A stretch of DNA of 64,000 nucleotides from Rossellomorea aquimaris (GTDB lineage Bacteria > Bacillota > Bacilli > Bacillales > Bacillaceae_B). The notes below the pieces were generated by a model. That model had not been told where the DNA came from. It ran no database searches and was given only the letters and a program-made list of their open reading frames with translations. The translations under genes and the position numbers were made by a program. The stretch spans positions 372,001 to 436,000 of the forward strand of contig NZ_JAIVAT010000003.1 of assembly GCF_020172085.1 (NCBI RefSeq), given 5' to 3'. This document shows positions 9,433 through 18,696 of this stretch, piece after piece; position 1 is the first letter of the stretch; each line of letters begins with the position of its first letter.

Positions 9433-11787
9433 GTGAATTCTAAAGTATTAAAGACATTAGAGTTTGATAAAATCAAAGAACTATTAAAGCAATTCGCCGC
9501 TTCTGCGCTGGGGCATGCAAGGGTAGCTTCCCTTATGCCGTCTGTCGATTATGAAGAGATTACAGCTCTTCATGAAGAGACGGATGAAGCGATGACGATT
9601 CTGCGCTTAAAGGGTCATGCACCATTAGGCGGGATATTCGATATACGTCCTCACGTAAAGCGAGCTCAAATAGGCGGTATGCTTTCCCCTTCTGAATTCG
9701 TCCAGGTGGCGAGTACGATTCGGGCAAGCAGGAAACTGACCCTTTTTGTAGAAGAACTGTTGGAGGAAGAAGTGGATATTCCTCTGTTGCAAGAGAAAAT
9801 GGGAACGGTCATTCCGTTGCCACAACTTGAACAGGAAATACGTAAAGTGGTGGATGATAACGGAGAAATCCTGGATTCAGCCAGTGAGACCCTTCGTACG
9901 ATCCGGACGCAGCTCCGGGCCAATGAAGGACGGATCAGAGAGAAGCTTGAAAGGATGATCCGTTCTTCGAATGCTCAAAAAATGTTATCCGATGCCATCA
10001 TCACCATCCGGAATGACCGGTACGTTATACCGGTCAAACAGGAGTACCGGGGACAATATGGCGGGATCATCCATGATCAGTCTTCTTCAGGTCAGACATT
10101 ATTCATCGAGCCTGAAGCGATTGTTCAGCTGAATAACCAATTGCGTGAGTTCCGGTTGAAGGAACAAACGGAAATCGAAAAGATTCTACAGGAACTCTCT
10201 GAACATGTTCAGGAGTCTGGAGAAGAACTGCTACTGATTGTCAACGTCCTGTCAGACGTGGATTTCATGTTTACAAAAGCGAAATTCGGACGGTCGATCA
10301 AGGGATCAAAACCGACGATCAATAATGAACGCCGTGTGAAGCTGAATAAAGCACGACATCCCCTTCTCCCTATCGAGGAGGCGGTGGCAAATGATATCGA
10401 ACTTGGACATGAGTTTTCTTCCATCGTGATTACCGGTCCGAATACCGGTGGTAAAACCGTTACCCTTAAGACACTGGGTTTAACAAGCCTTATGGCTCAG
10501 GCAGGACTTCCGATTCCTGCACTCGATGGATCGGAAGTCGGCGTATTCCGGACCATCTATGCCGATATCGGGGATGAGCAATCGATTGAACAAAGCTTGA
10601 GTACCTTCTCTTCCCATATGGTCAACATCGTCGACATCCTGAAAAAGGTCGATCATGATAGTCTTGTGCTGTTCGATGAATTGGGAGCAGGGACCGATCC
10701 TCAAGAAGGGGCGGCATTAGCCATTTCCATTCTTGATGAAGTCCATGGTACAGGGGCAAGAGTCGTCGCGACCACCCATTACCCCGAATTGAAGGCGTAT
10801 GGCTACAATCGGGACGGCGTCGTGAATGCAAGTGTGGAATTCGATGTGGAAACATTAAGTCCAACCTATAAGCTCCTGCTTGGGGTCCCGGGAAGAAGTA
10901 ATGCCTTTGACATTTCCAAGCGTCTTGGATTGTCCGATGGGGTCATCCAACGTGCAAAGTCCCATATTGGCACAGATAGTAAAGAAGTCGAGAATATGAT
11001 TGCCTCGCTAGAAGACAGCAGACGTCAGGGTGAACGCGAGCTTGAGGAAGCCCATGAGCTGCTGAGGCAGGCAGAGAAGATGCATAAAGATATGCAGAAG
11101 CAAATGATGGAGTATTACGAGAAGAAAGATACACTCTACGAAAAGGCACAGCAAAAAGCCAGTGAAGTCGTTGAAAAGGCGAAGGCGGAAGCTGAGCAGG
11201 TGATCAAGGATTTACGGAAAATGCAGCAGGAAAAGTCGGCTCAGATCAAAGAACATGAATTGATCCAGGCGAAAAAGCAGCTTGAGGATGCAACACCTAA
11301 GCTAAAAACGGGTCAAAAGAAGAAAACCTCTCAAGTGAAACACGAATTGAAGCCCGGCGATGAAGTCAAGGTGTTAAGCTTTGATCAAAAAGGTCATTTG
11401 GTCGAAAGGGTGTCTGCGAAGGAATGGCAGGTTCAGATGGGTATCATGAAGATGAAAGTGAAGGAGTCCGACCTTGAATTCATCCAATCCCAGCAAAAGG
11501 TGGAAACCAAACCTCTTGCAACAGTGAAAGGGAAAGATTTTCATGTCAGCCTCGAACTTGATTTGCGCGGCGAGCGTTTTGAAAATGCCTTATCAAGAGT
11601 AGAAAAATACATCGATGACGCCTTGCTTGCAGGATACCCACGCGTTTCCATTATCCATGGAAAAGGGACGGGGGCATTAAGACAGGGAGTGCAGGAGTAT
11701 TTGAAAAATCACCGTTCAGTGAAAAATATCCGTTTCGGTGATGCAGGTGAAGGTGGAACGGGCGTAACGGTCGTACAATTCAAGTAA
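9433..11787 (+). CDS. mutS2: MutS2 ATPase/Smr endonuclease
   Basis: A 784-residue protein, matching the length of B. subtilis MutS2. It has a MutS-like clamp/lever region, then the ABC-type ATPase with Walker A GPNTGGKT (334-341), signature region [12 protein letters not shown] and Walker [18 protein letters not shown] long Glu/Lys/Gln-rich coiled coil (about 510-620) follows, then a KOW-like segment ([13 protein letters not shown]) and the C-terminal Smr nuclease (LDLRGERF near 707, [10 protein letters not shown] near 740). It lacks the mismatch-recognition domain of MutS. Proposed roles are suppression of recombination and, in B. subtilis, splitting of collided ribosomes. GTG start with AAAGGTGG upstream. 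Confidence 0.97.
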   Translation: MNSKVLKTLEFDKIKELLKQFAASALGHARVASLMPSVDYEEITALHEETDEAMTILRLKGHAPLGGIFDIRPHVKRAQIGGMLSPSEFVQVASTIRASRKLTLFVEELLEEEVDIPLLQEKMGTVIPLPQLEQEIRKVVDDNGEILDSASETLRTIRTQLRANEGRIREKLERMIRSSNAQKMLSDAIITIRNDRYVIPVKQEYRGQYGGIIHDQSSSGQTLFIEPEAIVQLNNQLREFRLKEQTEIEKILQELSEHVQESGEELLLIVNVLSDVDFMFTKAKFGRSIKGSKPTINNERRVKLNKARHPLLPIEEAVANDIELGHEFSSIVITGPNTGGKTVTLKTLGLTSLMAQAGLPIPALDGSEVGVFRTIYADIGDEQSIEQSLSTFSSHMVNIVDILKKVDHDSLVLFDELGAGTDPQEGAALAISILDEVHGTGARVVATTHYPELKAYGYNRDGVVNASVEFDVETLSPTYKLLLGVPGRSNAFDISKRLGLSDGVIQRAKSHIGTDSKEVENMIASLEDSRRQGERELEEAHELLRQAEKMHKDMQKQMMEYYEKKDTLYEKAQQKASEVVEKAKAEAEQVIKDLRKMQQEKSAQIKEHELIQAKKQLEDATPKLKTGQKKKTSQVKHELKPGDEVKVLSFDQKGHLVERVSAKEWQVQMGIMKMKVKESDLEFIQSQQKVETKPLATVKGKDFHVSLELDLRGERFENALSRVEKYIDDALLAGYPRVSIIHGKGTGALRQGVQEYLKNHRSVKNIRFGDAGEGGTGVTVVQFK

Positions 11788-11815
11788 ATGAAAACGGAAT
11801 AAAGGGAGCTTTACA

Positions 11816-12223
11816 ATGGAGAACTTTTGGGAAAATGAATTTGTTCAAACGGCGGGGAATTATAGTGTGGTCATCCTTTGCCTGGTATTGTTCTTATCGA
11901 TATTTGAACTGGTGACTAAATATCGAAATTGGGAGGAAATCAAAAAAGGGAATTTAGCTGTTGCGATGGCAACAGGCGGGAAGATATTTGGGATAGCCAA
12001 TATTTTCCGCCATTCCATCAGTCATAATGATACCATCCTGACGACCATTGGATGGGGTGTGTTTGGCTTTGTTCTCTTGTTGATCGGATATTTCATATAT
12101 GAATTTCTGACGCCAAAATTTAGAATCGATGAAGAAATTGAAAATGATAACCGGGCAGTAGGTTTCATCTCACTGGTCATTTCAGTTGGATTATCCTATG
12201 TTATAGGAGCCGGTATATCGTAA
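11816..12223 (+). CDS. yshE: DUF350 family membrane protein
   Basis: A 135-residue protein with four predicted membrane helices (about 15-35, 47-67, 76-97, 113-133). The arrangement is typical of DUF350, with a conserved glycine-rich second helix (AVAMATGGKIFGIANIF). Found in the same place after mutS2 in B. subtilis (YshE). Function unknown. The ribosome binding site is AAAGGGAG. A 27-codon gene follows 11 bases later and is probably on the same transcript. Confidence 0.85.
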   Translation: MENFWENEFVQTAGNYSVVILCLVLFLSIFELVTKYRNWEEIKKGNLAVAMATGGKIFGIANIFRHSISHNDTILTTIGWGVFGFVLLLIGYFIYEFLTPKFRIDEEIENDNRAVGFISLVISVGLSYVIGAGIS

Positions 12224-12234
12224 GGAGAGGGAAA

Positions 12235-12318
12235 ATGGAAACATTGGCAAAGGTTCTGCTCACTTTGTGCGGACTGTTCATTGTGGTCGGGATCATCTAT
12301 ATGCTATTCTTTACCTGA
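12235..12318 (+). CDS. Putative 27-residue single-pass membrane microprotein
   Basis: ATG at 12235 is preceded by a strong ribosome binding site (AAGGAGAGGG, spacing 4-5). It opens 27 codons: METLAKVLLTLCGLFIVV, then GIIYMLFFT, ended by TGA. About 20 of the residues form one hydrophobic helix. It lies 11 bases after yshE and ahead of the terminator at 12370, so it would be co-transcribed with mutS2-yshE. No family recognised. The ribosome binding site, operon position and purely hydrophobic composition support a real product, but it is too short for certainty. Confidence 0.6.
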   Translation: METLAKVLLTLCGLFIVVGIIYMLFFT

Positions 12319-12369
12319 CTAAAATGGGCAGAGAGATAAAACAATCCCAAAATAATAATATTGTACAAA

Positions 12370-12410
12370 CAGACTGTCATATGGTGGATTAGGCAGTCTT
12401 TTTTCTTTTT
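12370..12410 (+). terminator. Terminator after yshE and the microprotein
   Basis: AGACTGTC (12371) pairs with GGCAGTCT around a 14-base loop and is followed by TTTTTTCTTTTT. Confidence 0.75.
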
Positions 12411-12478
12411 ATGAAACGTCTACAAGGAAGGTCAAGCCTTTCGGATAGGAAGAAAGTATGGTCGACATTTATTTCAAA

Positions 12479-12507
12479 TTGTAACTGAAGTCCCCTTATA
12501 TTATAAT
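12479..12507 (+). promoter_or_regulatory. Sigma-A promoter of lcfA
   Basis: TTGTAA (12479-12484), a 17-base spacer and TATAAT (12502-12507), 45 bases before the lcfA start. A lone ATGAAT half-site just downstream (12509-12514) could be a degenerate FadR site, but no full palindrome is visible. Confidence 0.7.
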
Positions 12508-12552
12508 AATGAATAGAAGAAATTTTCAAAAAATTGATAAGGAGGGATTACA

Positions 12553-14250
12553 ATGAATAAACCATGGCTTGCTGAATATCCGTCAGAAATTCCGAAGGAG
12601 CTCGATCTTGTCGAGAAACCGTTACAGTCCTATTTGACTGAAGCCGCTTCTCTTTATGGAGAGAAAGCCGCGATTCATTTCATGGGGAAAGAAATGAGCT
12701 ATAGCCAACTGTATGAATCAGCTCTCAAATTCGCCAACTACCTTAAAACACTAGGGATCAACAAAGGTGATCGGGTCGCCATCATGCTTCCGAATACCCC
12801 TCAATCTGTCATTGCCTATTATGGCATTTTATTTGCAGGTGGAGTGGTGGTACAAACCAATCCTTTGTATATGGAGAGAGAAATTGAATATCAAATGAAA
12901 GATTCCGGTGCCAAGGTGATACTTACATTAGACATCCTCTATCCAAGAGTATCGAAAGTCATGAAAAACACCGACCTTGAGCATATTGTTGTAACCGCTA
13001 TCAAAGATTACCTGCCTTTTCCGAAGAATCTCATATACCCATTTATCCAGAAGAAGCAATATGGTATCGTCGTGAAAGTAGATCATTCTGGTCAGAATCA
13101 CTTATTCACGGAAATCATGAAAACGGCGGAGCCTGAAGTGATTCCAGAAGAAGGATTCGATTTTGAAAATGACCTTGCCCTGCTTCAATACACAGGCGGC
13201 ACCACAGGCTTCCCTAAAGGCGTCATGCTGACCCATAAGAATCTTGTAGCGAATGCATCCATGTGTGATGCCTGGCTTTACAAGTGTAAAAAAGGGGAAG
13301 AAAAGATGCTCGGGATCCTGCCTTTCTTTCATGTGTATGGGATGACTGCCGTACTGATTCTGTCTGTCATGCAGGGATATAAGATGATCCTGCTTCCTAA
13401 GTTTGATCCTGAAACAACCTTGAAAACGATACAGAAGCTAAAACCAACTTTATTCCCGGGAGCCCCAACGATCTACATTGGCCTCCTGAATCATCCGGAA
13501 TTAAAGAATTACGATCTGTCATCCATTGATTCATGTCTAAGTGGAAGTGCACCATTACCAGTGGAAGTACAGCAACAATTCGAGGAAGTCACAGGTGGGA
13601 AGCTCGTGGAAGGATACGGATTAACTGAATCGTCACCTGTCACTCACTCCAACTTTCTTTGGGATAAGGTGAGAATAAAGGGAAGCATAGGCGTACCTTG
13701 GCCGAGTACAGAAAGCGCAGTATTTTCTTTGGAAACGGGAGAACCACTGCCACCAAATGAAATCGGCGAAATCGTCGTCAGAGGTCCACAGGTGATGAAA
13801 GGGTACTGGAACCGTCCCGAGGAAACGGAACAAACGTTAAAGGACGGCTGGCTGTTAACGGGAGATTTAGGGTATATGGATGAAAAGGGTTATTTCTATG
13901 TAGTAGACCGCAAGAAAGATATGATCATTGCTGGTGGCTTTAATATTTATCCACGTGAGATCGAAGAAGTGCTATATGAACATCCTGCCATTCAAGAGGT
14001 TGTCGCAGCAGGGGTTCCTGATGCCTATAGAGGTGAAACCGTCAAGGCATATGTTGTGTTGAAAGAAGGAGAATCCCTCACAGAGGAAGAACTCAACGAA
14101 TACTCTCGTAAATACTTGGCCGCGTATAAGGTACCGAGAATATACGAATTCCGGAAAGAACTGCCTAAAACAGCTGTCGGGAAGATTCTGCGAAGAACCC
14201 TGGTAGAAGAAGAGCGGCAAAAGGTTGAAAACGAACAAAAAACAAGTTAA
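12553..14250 (+). CDS. lcfA: Long-chain fatty-acid-CoA ligase
   Basis: A 565-residue acyl-adenylate-forming enzyme that activates fatty acids with ATP and CoA before beta-oxidation. Visible motifs are the phosphate-binding loop YTGGTTGFPKGVMLTHKNL (about 213-231), GYGLTESSP (about 355), the hinge TGDLGYMDEKGYFYVVDRKKDMI and the C-terminal catalytic lysine region PKTAVGKILRRTL. Strong GGAGGGA ribosome binding site and ATG start. It stands alone with its own promoter directly upstream of fadR-fadB-etfBA, the same order as in B. subtilis, where FadR represses it. Confidence 0.95.
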   Translation: MNKPWLAEYPSEIPKELDLVEKPLQSYLTEAASLYGEKAAIHFMGKEMSYSQLYESALKFANYLKTLGINKGDRVAIMLPNTPQSVIAYYGILFAGGVVVQTNPLYMEREIEYQMKDSGAKVILTLDILYPRVSKVMKNTDLEHIVVTAIKDYLPFPKNLIYPFIQKKQYGIVVKVDHSGQNHLFTEIMKTAEPEVIPEEGFDFENDLALLQYTGGTTGFPKGVMLTHKNLVANASMCDAWLYKCKKGEEKMLGILPFFHVYGMTAVLILSVMQGYKMILLPKFDPETTLKTIQKLKPTLFPGAPTIYIGLLNHPELKNYDLSSIDSCLSGSAPLPVEVQQQFEEVTGGKLVEGYGLTESSPVTHSNFLWDKVRIKGSIGVPWPSTESAVFSLETGEPLPPNEIGEIVVRGPQVMKGYWNRPEETEQTLKDGWLLTGDLGYMDEKGYFYVVDRKKDMIIAGGFNIYPREIEEVLYEHPAIQEVVAAGVPDAYRGETVKAYVVLKEGESLTEEELNEYSRKYLAAYKVPRIYEFRKELPKTAVGKILRRTLVEEERQKVENEQKTS

Positions 14251-14305
14251 CCTGAATTTCATTGAGCTTTATCCTTTTGACTCTGAATGGGACAAGGATC
14301 GATTC

Positions 14306-14334
14306 TTGACATTCGGTGCGAAACCTTTTATTAT
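14306..14334 (+). promoter_or_regulatory. Sigma-A promoter of the fadR-fadB-etfB-etfA operon
   Basis: TTGACA (14306-14311), a 17-base spacer and TATTAT (14329-14334). The FadR palindrome begins 5 bases after the -10, so the repressor would block the transcription start. Confidence 0.88.
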
Positions 14335-14338
14335 TGAA

Positions 14339-14362
14339 ATATGAATGAATGGTCATTCATAT
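14339..14362. promoter_or_regulatory. FadR operator
   Basis: A perfect inverted repeat with 10-bp arms, ATATGAATGA and TCATTCATAT, around ATGG. It contains the known Bacillus FadR core TGAATGA-N4-TCATTCA. Overlaps the likely transcription start of fadR, implying autorepression relieved by long-chain acyl-CoA. Confidence 0.92.
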
Positions 14363-14385
14363 TTTGTTAAGGCAGGTCAAAACTT

Positions 14386-14973
14386 ATGAAACGAAATAAA
14401 CCTAAATACATGCAAATTATCGATGCAGCTGTTATTGTTATAGCAGAAAATGGCTACCATCAGGCACAGGTCTCAAAGATTGCTAAACAGGCGGGTGTCG
14501 CAGATGGGACTATTTACCTTTATTTTAAAAACAAAGAAGATATCCTGATATCATTATTCAAGGAAAAAATGGTTCTCTTTGTCGAAAAAATCGAGGAAGT
14601 TATTGCAGGAAAACAGACAGTTTCAGAGAAATTATTAGTGATGATTGAAAATCACTGTAGGATTCTGTCGGATGATCATCATCTCGCTATTGTCACTCAA
14701 CTGGAGCTCAGGCAATCGAATAAGGATATCCGTATGAAAATCAATGATGTACTAAAAGGCTATCTTGAATTAGTCGATAAAATCCTGATCAGCGGAATTG
14801 AATCAGGTGAGTTTTCAAGTGATCTCAATGTTCGTCTGGCCCGCCAAATGATCTTTGGCACTCTGGATGAAATGGCGACAACTTGGGTGATGAACGATCA
14901 GAAATATGATTTAGTCGATCAAGTCCCTGCTATTCACAAGCTATTGCTTCATGGCTGTGGAGGCGCGAACTAA
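14386..14973 (+). CDS. fadR: TetR family fatty-acid degradation repressor FadR
   Basis: A 195-residue TetR-type regulator. The N-terminal helix-turn-helix (IIDAAVIVIAENGYHQ, then QVSKIAKQAGVADGTIYLYFK, about 8-50) is the TetR DNA-binding signature. The C-terminal all-helical part binds the ligand. In B. subtilis FadR (YsiA) is released by long-chain acyl-CoA and controls beta-oxidation genes. The operator palindrome directly upstream and the fadB-etfBA genes downstream fit this role. ATG start; the AAGGCAGG upstream is a moderate ribosome binding site. Confidence 0.95.
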   Translation: MKRNKPKYMQIIDAAVIVIAENGYHQAQVSKIAKQAGVADGTIYLYFKNKEDILISLFKEKMVLFVEKIEEVIAGKQTVSEKLLVMIENHCRILSDDHHLAIVTQLELRQSNKDIRMKINDVLKGYLELVDKILISGIESGEFSSDLNVRLARQMIFGTLDEMATTWVMNDQKYDLVDQVPAIHKLLLHGCGGAN

Positions 14974-14994
14974 ATTAGTTTAGGAGGATATGAA

Positions 14995-15765
14995 ATGGAA
15001 AGTTTATCATGGTCATTAGAAGGAAAGGTTGCAACAATTCTTATTCAAAGACCTCCTGCTAATGCATTAGCCAGTGGACTCATCAAGGAAATCGATGCCG
15101 TTCTTGATGAACTCGAGACGAATTCTGATGTACGGGTGATCTTACTGAAAGGTGAGGGACGCTTCTTCTCAGCAGGCGCAGACATCAAAGAATTCACAAC
15201 GATTGAAAGTGGAGAAGAATTCTCTAAGCTTGCCAAAAAGGGCCAGGACGTGTTCGAGCGGATGGAGAATTTCCCGAAACCGATCATTGCAGCGATTCAT
15301 GGAGCCGCTTTAGGCGGTGGATTGGAACTTGCCATGGGCGCTCACATCCGATTGGTCAGTGAAAATGCCAAGCTTGGATTACCTGAACTGCAATTAGGAC
15401 TGGTTCCAGGATTTGCAGGTTCACAGCGCCTTCCGAAACTGGTTGGACGAGCGAAGGCGGCAGAAATGCTGCTGACGAGTGAACCAATCAGTGGGACAGA
15501 AGCTGTACAATGGGGACTCGCCAATAAAGCTTACCCTGAAGATCAGCTTTTTGATAAAGCAAAGGATATGGCTGATAAGATTGCGAAGAAGAGCCCGGCT
15601 GCCATGAAGGCTGCTATTGATCTGTTAAGCTATACGAAAGATGACCGTTTCTATGAAGGCGTAAAGAAAGAATCGGATCTATTCGGTGAAGTATTCGTAT
15701 CCGCTGATGCCAAAGAGGGTATTTCAGCGTTCATTGAAAAGAGAGAACCACACTTTAAAGGCTAG
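14995..15765 (+). CDS. fadB: Enoyl-CoA hydratase
   Basis: A 256-residue crotonase-fold enzyme that hydrates trans-2-enoyl-CoA to 3-hydroxyacyl-CoA in beta-oxidation. The oxyanion-hole motifs are FSAGADIKEF (about 56-65) and IHGAALGGGLELAM (about 99-112), the latter ending at the position of a catalytic Glu. LPELQLGLVPGFAGSQRLPKLVG carries the second. Follows fadR by 21 bases with a TAGGAGG ribosome binding site. Positionally equivalent to B. subtilis fadB (ysiB). Crotonases vary in reaction, so the precise substrate is inferred from context. Confidence 0.92.
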   Translation: MESLSWSLEGKVATILIQRPPANALASGLIKEIDAVLDELETNSDVRVILLKGEGRFFSAGADIKEFTTIESGEEFSKLAKKGQDVFERMENFPKPIIAAIHGAALGGGLELAMGAHIRLVSENAKLGLPELQLGLVPGFAGSQRLPKLVGRAKAAEMLLTSEPISGTEAVQWGLANKAYPEDQLFDKAKDMADKIAKKSPAAMKAAIDLLSYTKDDRFYEGVKKESDLFGEVFVSADAKEGISAFIEKREPHFKG

Positions 15766-15799
15766 AATACATTCTAGTAATATAGTAAACTCTTATTGA

Positions 15800-15828
15800 G
15801 GGGCAGTATTGAATAACAATGCTGCCCA
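15800..15828 (+). other. Hairpin between fadB and etfB
   Basis: GGGCAGTATTG and CAATGCTGCCC pair around AATAA, with one mismatch. No T-run follows (ATTCAAAGG comes next), so it is not a standard terminator. It could be an RNA processing or stabilising element ahead of etfB. Confidence 0.5.
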
Positions 15829-15898
15829 TTCAAAGGGGTTAAATTGTCGAAATCTTTTTAAGGGAAAGAATGTTTACATTATTAGGAGGGACTTACGA

Positions 15899-16672
15899 AT
15901 GAACATCTATGTACTTTTGAAAAGAACGTTTGATACTGAGGAGAAAATTTCGATCCAAAACGGTCAAATTGCCGAAGACGGAGCTGAATTTATCATAAAT
16001 CCTTACGATGAATATGCAGTCGAAGAAGCCATTCAAGTCCGCGATGCACACGGCGGGGAAGTAACTGTCGTGACGGTCGGTGGAGAAGAAAGCGAAAAGC
16101 AATTGAGAACGGCTTTAGCCATGGGTGCTGATAAAGCAGTTCTGATCAATACAGAAGATGACCTTGATCATGGAGATCAGTTCACGACAGCGAAAATTCT
16201 TTCTCACTATTTAAAAGAGCAGGAAGTAGACTTGATCCTTGCAGGTAATGTTGCCATCGACGGTGGATCTGGACAAGTCGGACCACGTGTTGCAGAGCAA
16301 CTTGATATTCCTTATGTGACAACGATCACAAAACTGGAAATCGACGGTGAAACAGTAACGGTTACGCGTGACGTAGAAGGGGATTCAGAAGTCATTGAAA
16401 CTTCTCTTCCACTATTGGTGACGGCTCAACAAGGATTGAACGAACCTCGCTATCCATCCCTTCCAGGAATCATGAAGGCAAAGAAAAAGCCTTTGGATGA
16501 ATTGGAATTGGATGATATCGATTTAGACGAAGATGATGTAGAAGCGAAGACCAAAACAATTGAAATTTATCTTCCACCGAAGAAGGAAGCCGGTAAAGTA
16601 TTAGAAGGCGAATTGGATGCTCAAGTATCAGAGCTTGTTTCACTTCTTCGCAACGAAGCGAAAGTCATATAA
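15899..16672 (+). CDS. etfB: Electron transfer flavoprotein beta subunit
   Basis: A 257-residue beta subunit (MNIYVLLKRTFDTEEKI...) of the FAD/AMP heterodimer that takes electrons from acyl-CoA dehydrogenases. Typical features are DGAEFIINPYDEYAVEEA (about 24-41), the nucleotide-loop region AGNVAIDGGSGQVGPRVAEQL and VTAQQGLNEPRYPSLPGIMKAKKKP near the end of the core. The start is ATG at 15899, 7 bases after TTAGGAGGG; an in-frame TTG far upstream would fall inside the intergenic hairpin. Part of the fadR operon, followed by etfA. Confidence 0.96.
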   Translation: MNIYVLLKRTFDTEEKISIQNGQIAEDGAEFIINPYDEYAVEEAIQVRDAHGGEVTVVTVGGEESEKQLRTALAMGADKAVLINTEDDLDHGDQFTTAKILSHYLKEQEVDLILAGNVAIDGGSGQVGPRVAEQLDIPYVTTITKLEIDGETVTVTRDVEGDSEVIETSLPLLVTAQQGLNEPRYPSLPGIMKAKKKPLDELELDDIDLDEDDVEAKTKTIEIYLPPKKEAGKVLEGELDAQVSELVSLLRNEAKVI

Positions 16673-16715
16673 GGCGGAATCACAGTAATAACTAACATTC
16701 AGGGGGTAATTTAAC

Positions 16716-17696
16716 ATGGCGAGAAAAGTATTAGTACTTGGAGAAGTTCGAGACGGATCATTACGTAATGTTTCCTTTGAAGCGATTGCGGCAGGTAAAA
16801 CAGTATCTGAAGGCGGAGAAGTCGTTGGCGTTCTTATTGGCAAAAGTGTAAGCGCTTTAGGTGAAGAGATGATTCAATATGGTGCGGACAAAGTAGTAGT
16901 CGTGGAAGATGATAAGCTGGAACAATATACATCTGACGGTTATTCACAAGCGATCCTTTCTGTCATTAATGAAGAGAAGCCAGAAGGAATCATTTTCGGT
17001 CATACAGCACTAGGAAAAGACCTGTCTCCTAAAGTAGCAAGTAAACTTAGCACAGGATTGATTTCCGATGCAACGGACCTTGAGGAAGCAGGCGGTAACC
17101 TTGTTTTCACAAGACCTATTTATTCAGGAAAAGCGTTTGAAAAGAAAATCGTCACTGACGGAGTGATTTTCGCGACGGTCCGTCCGAATAACATCGAGCC
17201 TCTGGCGAAAGATGAGTCTCGCTCGGGTGAGGTTACGTCCCTTTCAGTGGATATCAAGGATTTACGCACTATCATTAAAGAAGTCGTACGCAAAGCAAGT
17301 GAAGGGGTGGACCTTTCAGAAGCGAAAGTCATCATCGCCGGCGGACGCGGAGTGAAGAGCGAAGACGGATTCAATCCTCTTAAGGAACTTGCAGATGTTC
17401 TTGGAGGAGCTGTCGGGGCATCGCGTGGAGCGTGTGACGCAGACTACTGTGATTATTCATTACAGATCGGTCAAACCGGGAAAGTCGTAACGCCTGACCT
17501 GTATATTGCATGTGGTATCTCTGGTGCTATCCAGCATTTAGCCGGTATGTCAAACTCTAAGGTCATCGTGGCCATCAATAAGGATCCTGAAGCCAATATC
17601 TTTAACGTTGCTGATTACGGCATCGTCGGGGACCTGTTCGAAGTGGTACCGATGTTAACGGAAGAGTTCAAGAAACTAAAAGTATCCTCTTCTTAA
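16716..17696 (+). CDS. etfA: Electron transfer flavoprotein alpha subunit
   Basis: A 326-residue alpha subunit. The C-terminal FAD domain carries [18 protein letters not shown], the [14 protein letters not shown] segment, [28 protein letters not shown] and [25 protein letters not shown], all hallmark EtfA sequences. With EtfB it shuttles electrons from beta-oxidation dehydrogenases to an ETF:quinone oxidoreductase. No acyl-CoA dehydrogenase is encoded in this operon, so that partner must lie elsewhere. AGGGGGT ribosome binding site; a terminator follows. Confidence 0.97.
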   Translation: MARKVLVLGEVRDGSLRNVSFEAIAAGKTVSEGGEVVGVLIGKSVSALGEEMIQYGADKVVVVEDDKLEQYTSDGYSQAILSVINEEKPEGIIFGHTALGKDLSPKVASKLSTGLISDATDLEEAGGNLVFTRPIYSGKAFEKKIVTDGVIFATVRPNNIEPLAKDESRSGEVTSLSVDIKDLRTIIKEVVRKASEGVDLSEAKVIIAGGRGVKSEDGFNPLKELADVLGGAVGASRGACDADYCDYSLQIGQTGKVVTPDLYIACGISGAIQHLAGMSNSKVIVAINKDPEANIFNVADYGIVGDLFEVVPMLTEEFKKLKVSSS

Positions 17697-17750
17697 TCTG
17701 TTCCTATGTTTATAGGAACGATTATCGGGTAAAAGAATAATATGGATTAT

Positions 17751-17793
17751 AAATAGGGACGTAGCTGAATCACGGGCTGCGCCTTATTTTTTC
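17751..17793 (+). terminator. Terminator of the fadR-etfA operon
   Basis: AATAGGGACGTAGC pairs with GGCTGCGCCTTATT and is followed by TTTTTC. A second hairpin without a T-run (GTTCCTAT/ATAGGAAC, 17700-17719) precedes it. Confidence 0.75.
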
Positions 17794-17910
17794 TTCCCGA
17801 GTATATTCCGTTTTCAAACGGGAATATTACCTACGAGCAGAAATATAGCATCCATAAAAAAACGGTGATATACTTACGTTACATTCAAAGATTTTAGGAG
17901 GCGCATATAT

Positions 17911-18225
17911 ATGGCTATTACACATGCTACTGATCAATCATTCACAACTGATACAAACTCTGGACTGGTACTTGCAGATTTCTGGGCACCTTGGTGTGGA
18001 CCTTGTAAAATGATCGCTCCAGTACTAGAAGAGCTTGATAGTGAAATGGGCGACAAAGTGAAAATCGTTAAAGTTGACGTTGATGAAAACCAGGAAACAG
18101 CAGGGAAATACGGGGTTATGAGTATCCCAACTTTGGTTGTCCTTAAAGACGGCGAAGTTGTAGACAAAGTAATCGGTTTCCAACCTAAGGAAGCACTTGC
18201 TGAATTATTAAACAAACACGTATAA
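17911..18225 (+). CDS. trxA: Thioredoxin
   Basis: A 104-residue classical thioredoxin with the active site WCGPC at 28-32 inside [20 protein letters not shown], the cis-proline segment [11 protein letters not shown] and the C-terminal [12 protein letters not shown]. It reduces disulfides in the cytoplasm with NADPH and thioredoxin reductase. Strong TTAGGAGGC ribosome binding site. Monocistronic between two terminators. An inverted repeat (GTATATTCCGTTT / AAACGGGAATATTAC, 17800-17829) lies in the upstream region; I assign it no role. Confidence 0.98.
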   Translation: MAITHATDQSFTTDTNSGLVLADFWAPWCGPCKMIAPVLEELDSEMGDKVKIVKVDVDENQETAGKYGVMSIPTLVVLKDGEVVDKVIGFQPKEALAELLNKHV

Positions 18226-18236
18226 GAAGATACACA

Positions 18237-18276
18237 AAAACACCGGGCTGGTTAGTCAGCTCCGGTGTTTTTTTTG
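18237..18276 (+). terminator. Terminator of trxA
   Basis: AACACCGG pairs with CCGGTGTT, with AGCT pairing extending toward the loop, followed by TTTTTT. Confidence 0.9.
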
Positions 18277-18330
18277 TTTCGATTAGAATGAGGAAATGGT
18301 TATGGTGGGGCTGTGGTAGTGTTGTTCACA

Positions 18331-18430
18331 ATTTGGCACAATAAATTGTGGAAGTGGCCCAATAAACTGTTGGAGTGGCTCAATAACTGCTGAAAGTGGC
18401 CCAATAAACCTTGGAAGTGGCTCAATAAAA
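18331..18430. repeat. Array of degenerate 20-22 bp direct repeats (array B)
   Basis: Five consecutive units share the core GGAAGTGGCYCAATAAAC: TTTGGCACAATAAATT, GGAAGTGGCCCAATAAACT, GGAGTGGCTCAATAACT, GAAAGTGGCCCAATAAACC and GGAAGTGGCTCAATAAAA. Unit steps are 20-22 bases. It lies after the trxA terminator. The 180 bases between this array and the next promoter hold nothing I recognise. Confidence 0.8.
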
Positions 18431-18616
18431 GGAAATAATCTTAGAATCTAACTGAAAATACCCATGAATTCCTCGATTCTCTCCCATTCAACTTACATTA
18501 TTGACGTCATTCCTTTAAATCATCTAATACTACCCCAAAACACATGTTAATTTATACTAATCGGACCTCTTCAAGTGCTCTAACCATTTAGAAGTCATAT
18601 TTTTCGTAAGAAACCG

Positions 18617-18671
18617 TTGACTATGAGAATCATTCTCGCTATAATTTAAATGGAATTGAAAATCATTATCA
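18617..18671 (+). promoter_or_regulatory. Fur-repressed promoter of the iron-related lipoprotein gene
   Basis: TTGACT (18617-18622), a 17-base spacer and TATAAT (18640-18645). One 7-1-7 Fur box, TGAGAATCATTCTCG (18624-18638), sits in the spacer. A second, TGAAAATCATTATCA (18657-18671), covers the start region. Both are close to the consensus TGATAATNATTATCA. Iron-dependent repression is a strong inference. Confidence 0.9.
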
Positions 18672-18696
18672 TTTAAACAGTCGGGGGTTTATACAT

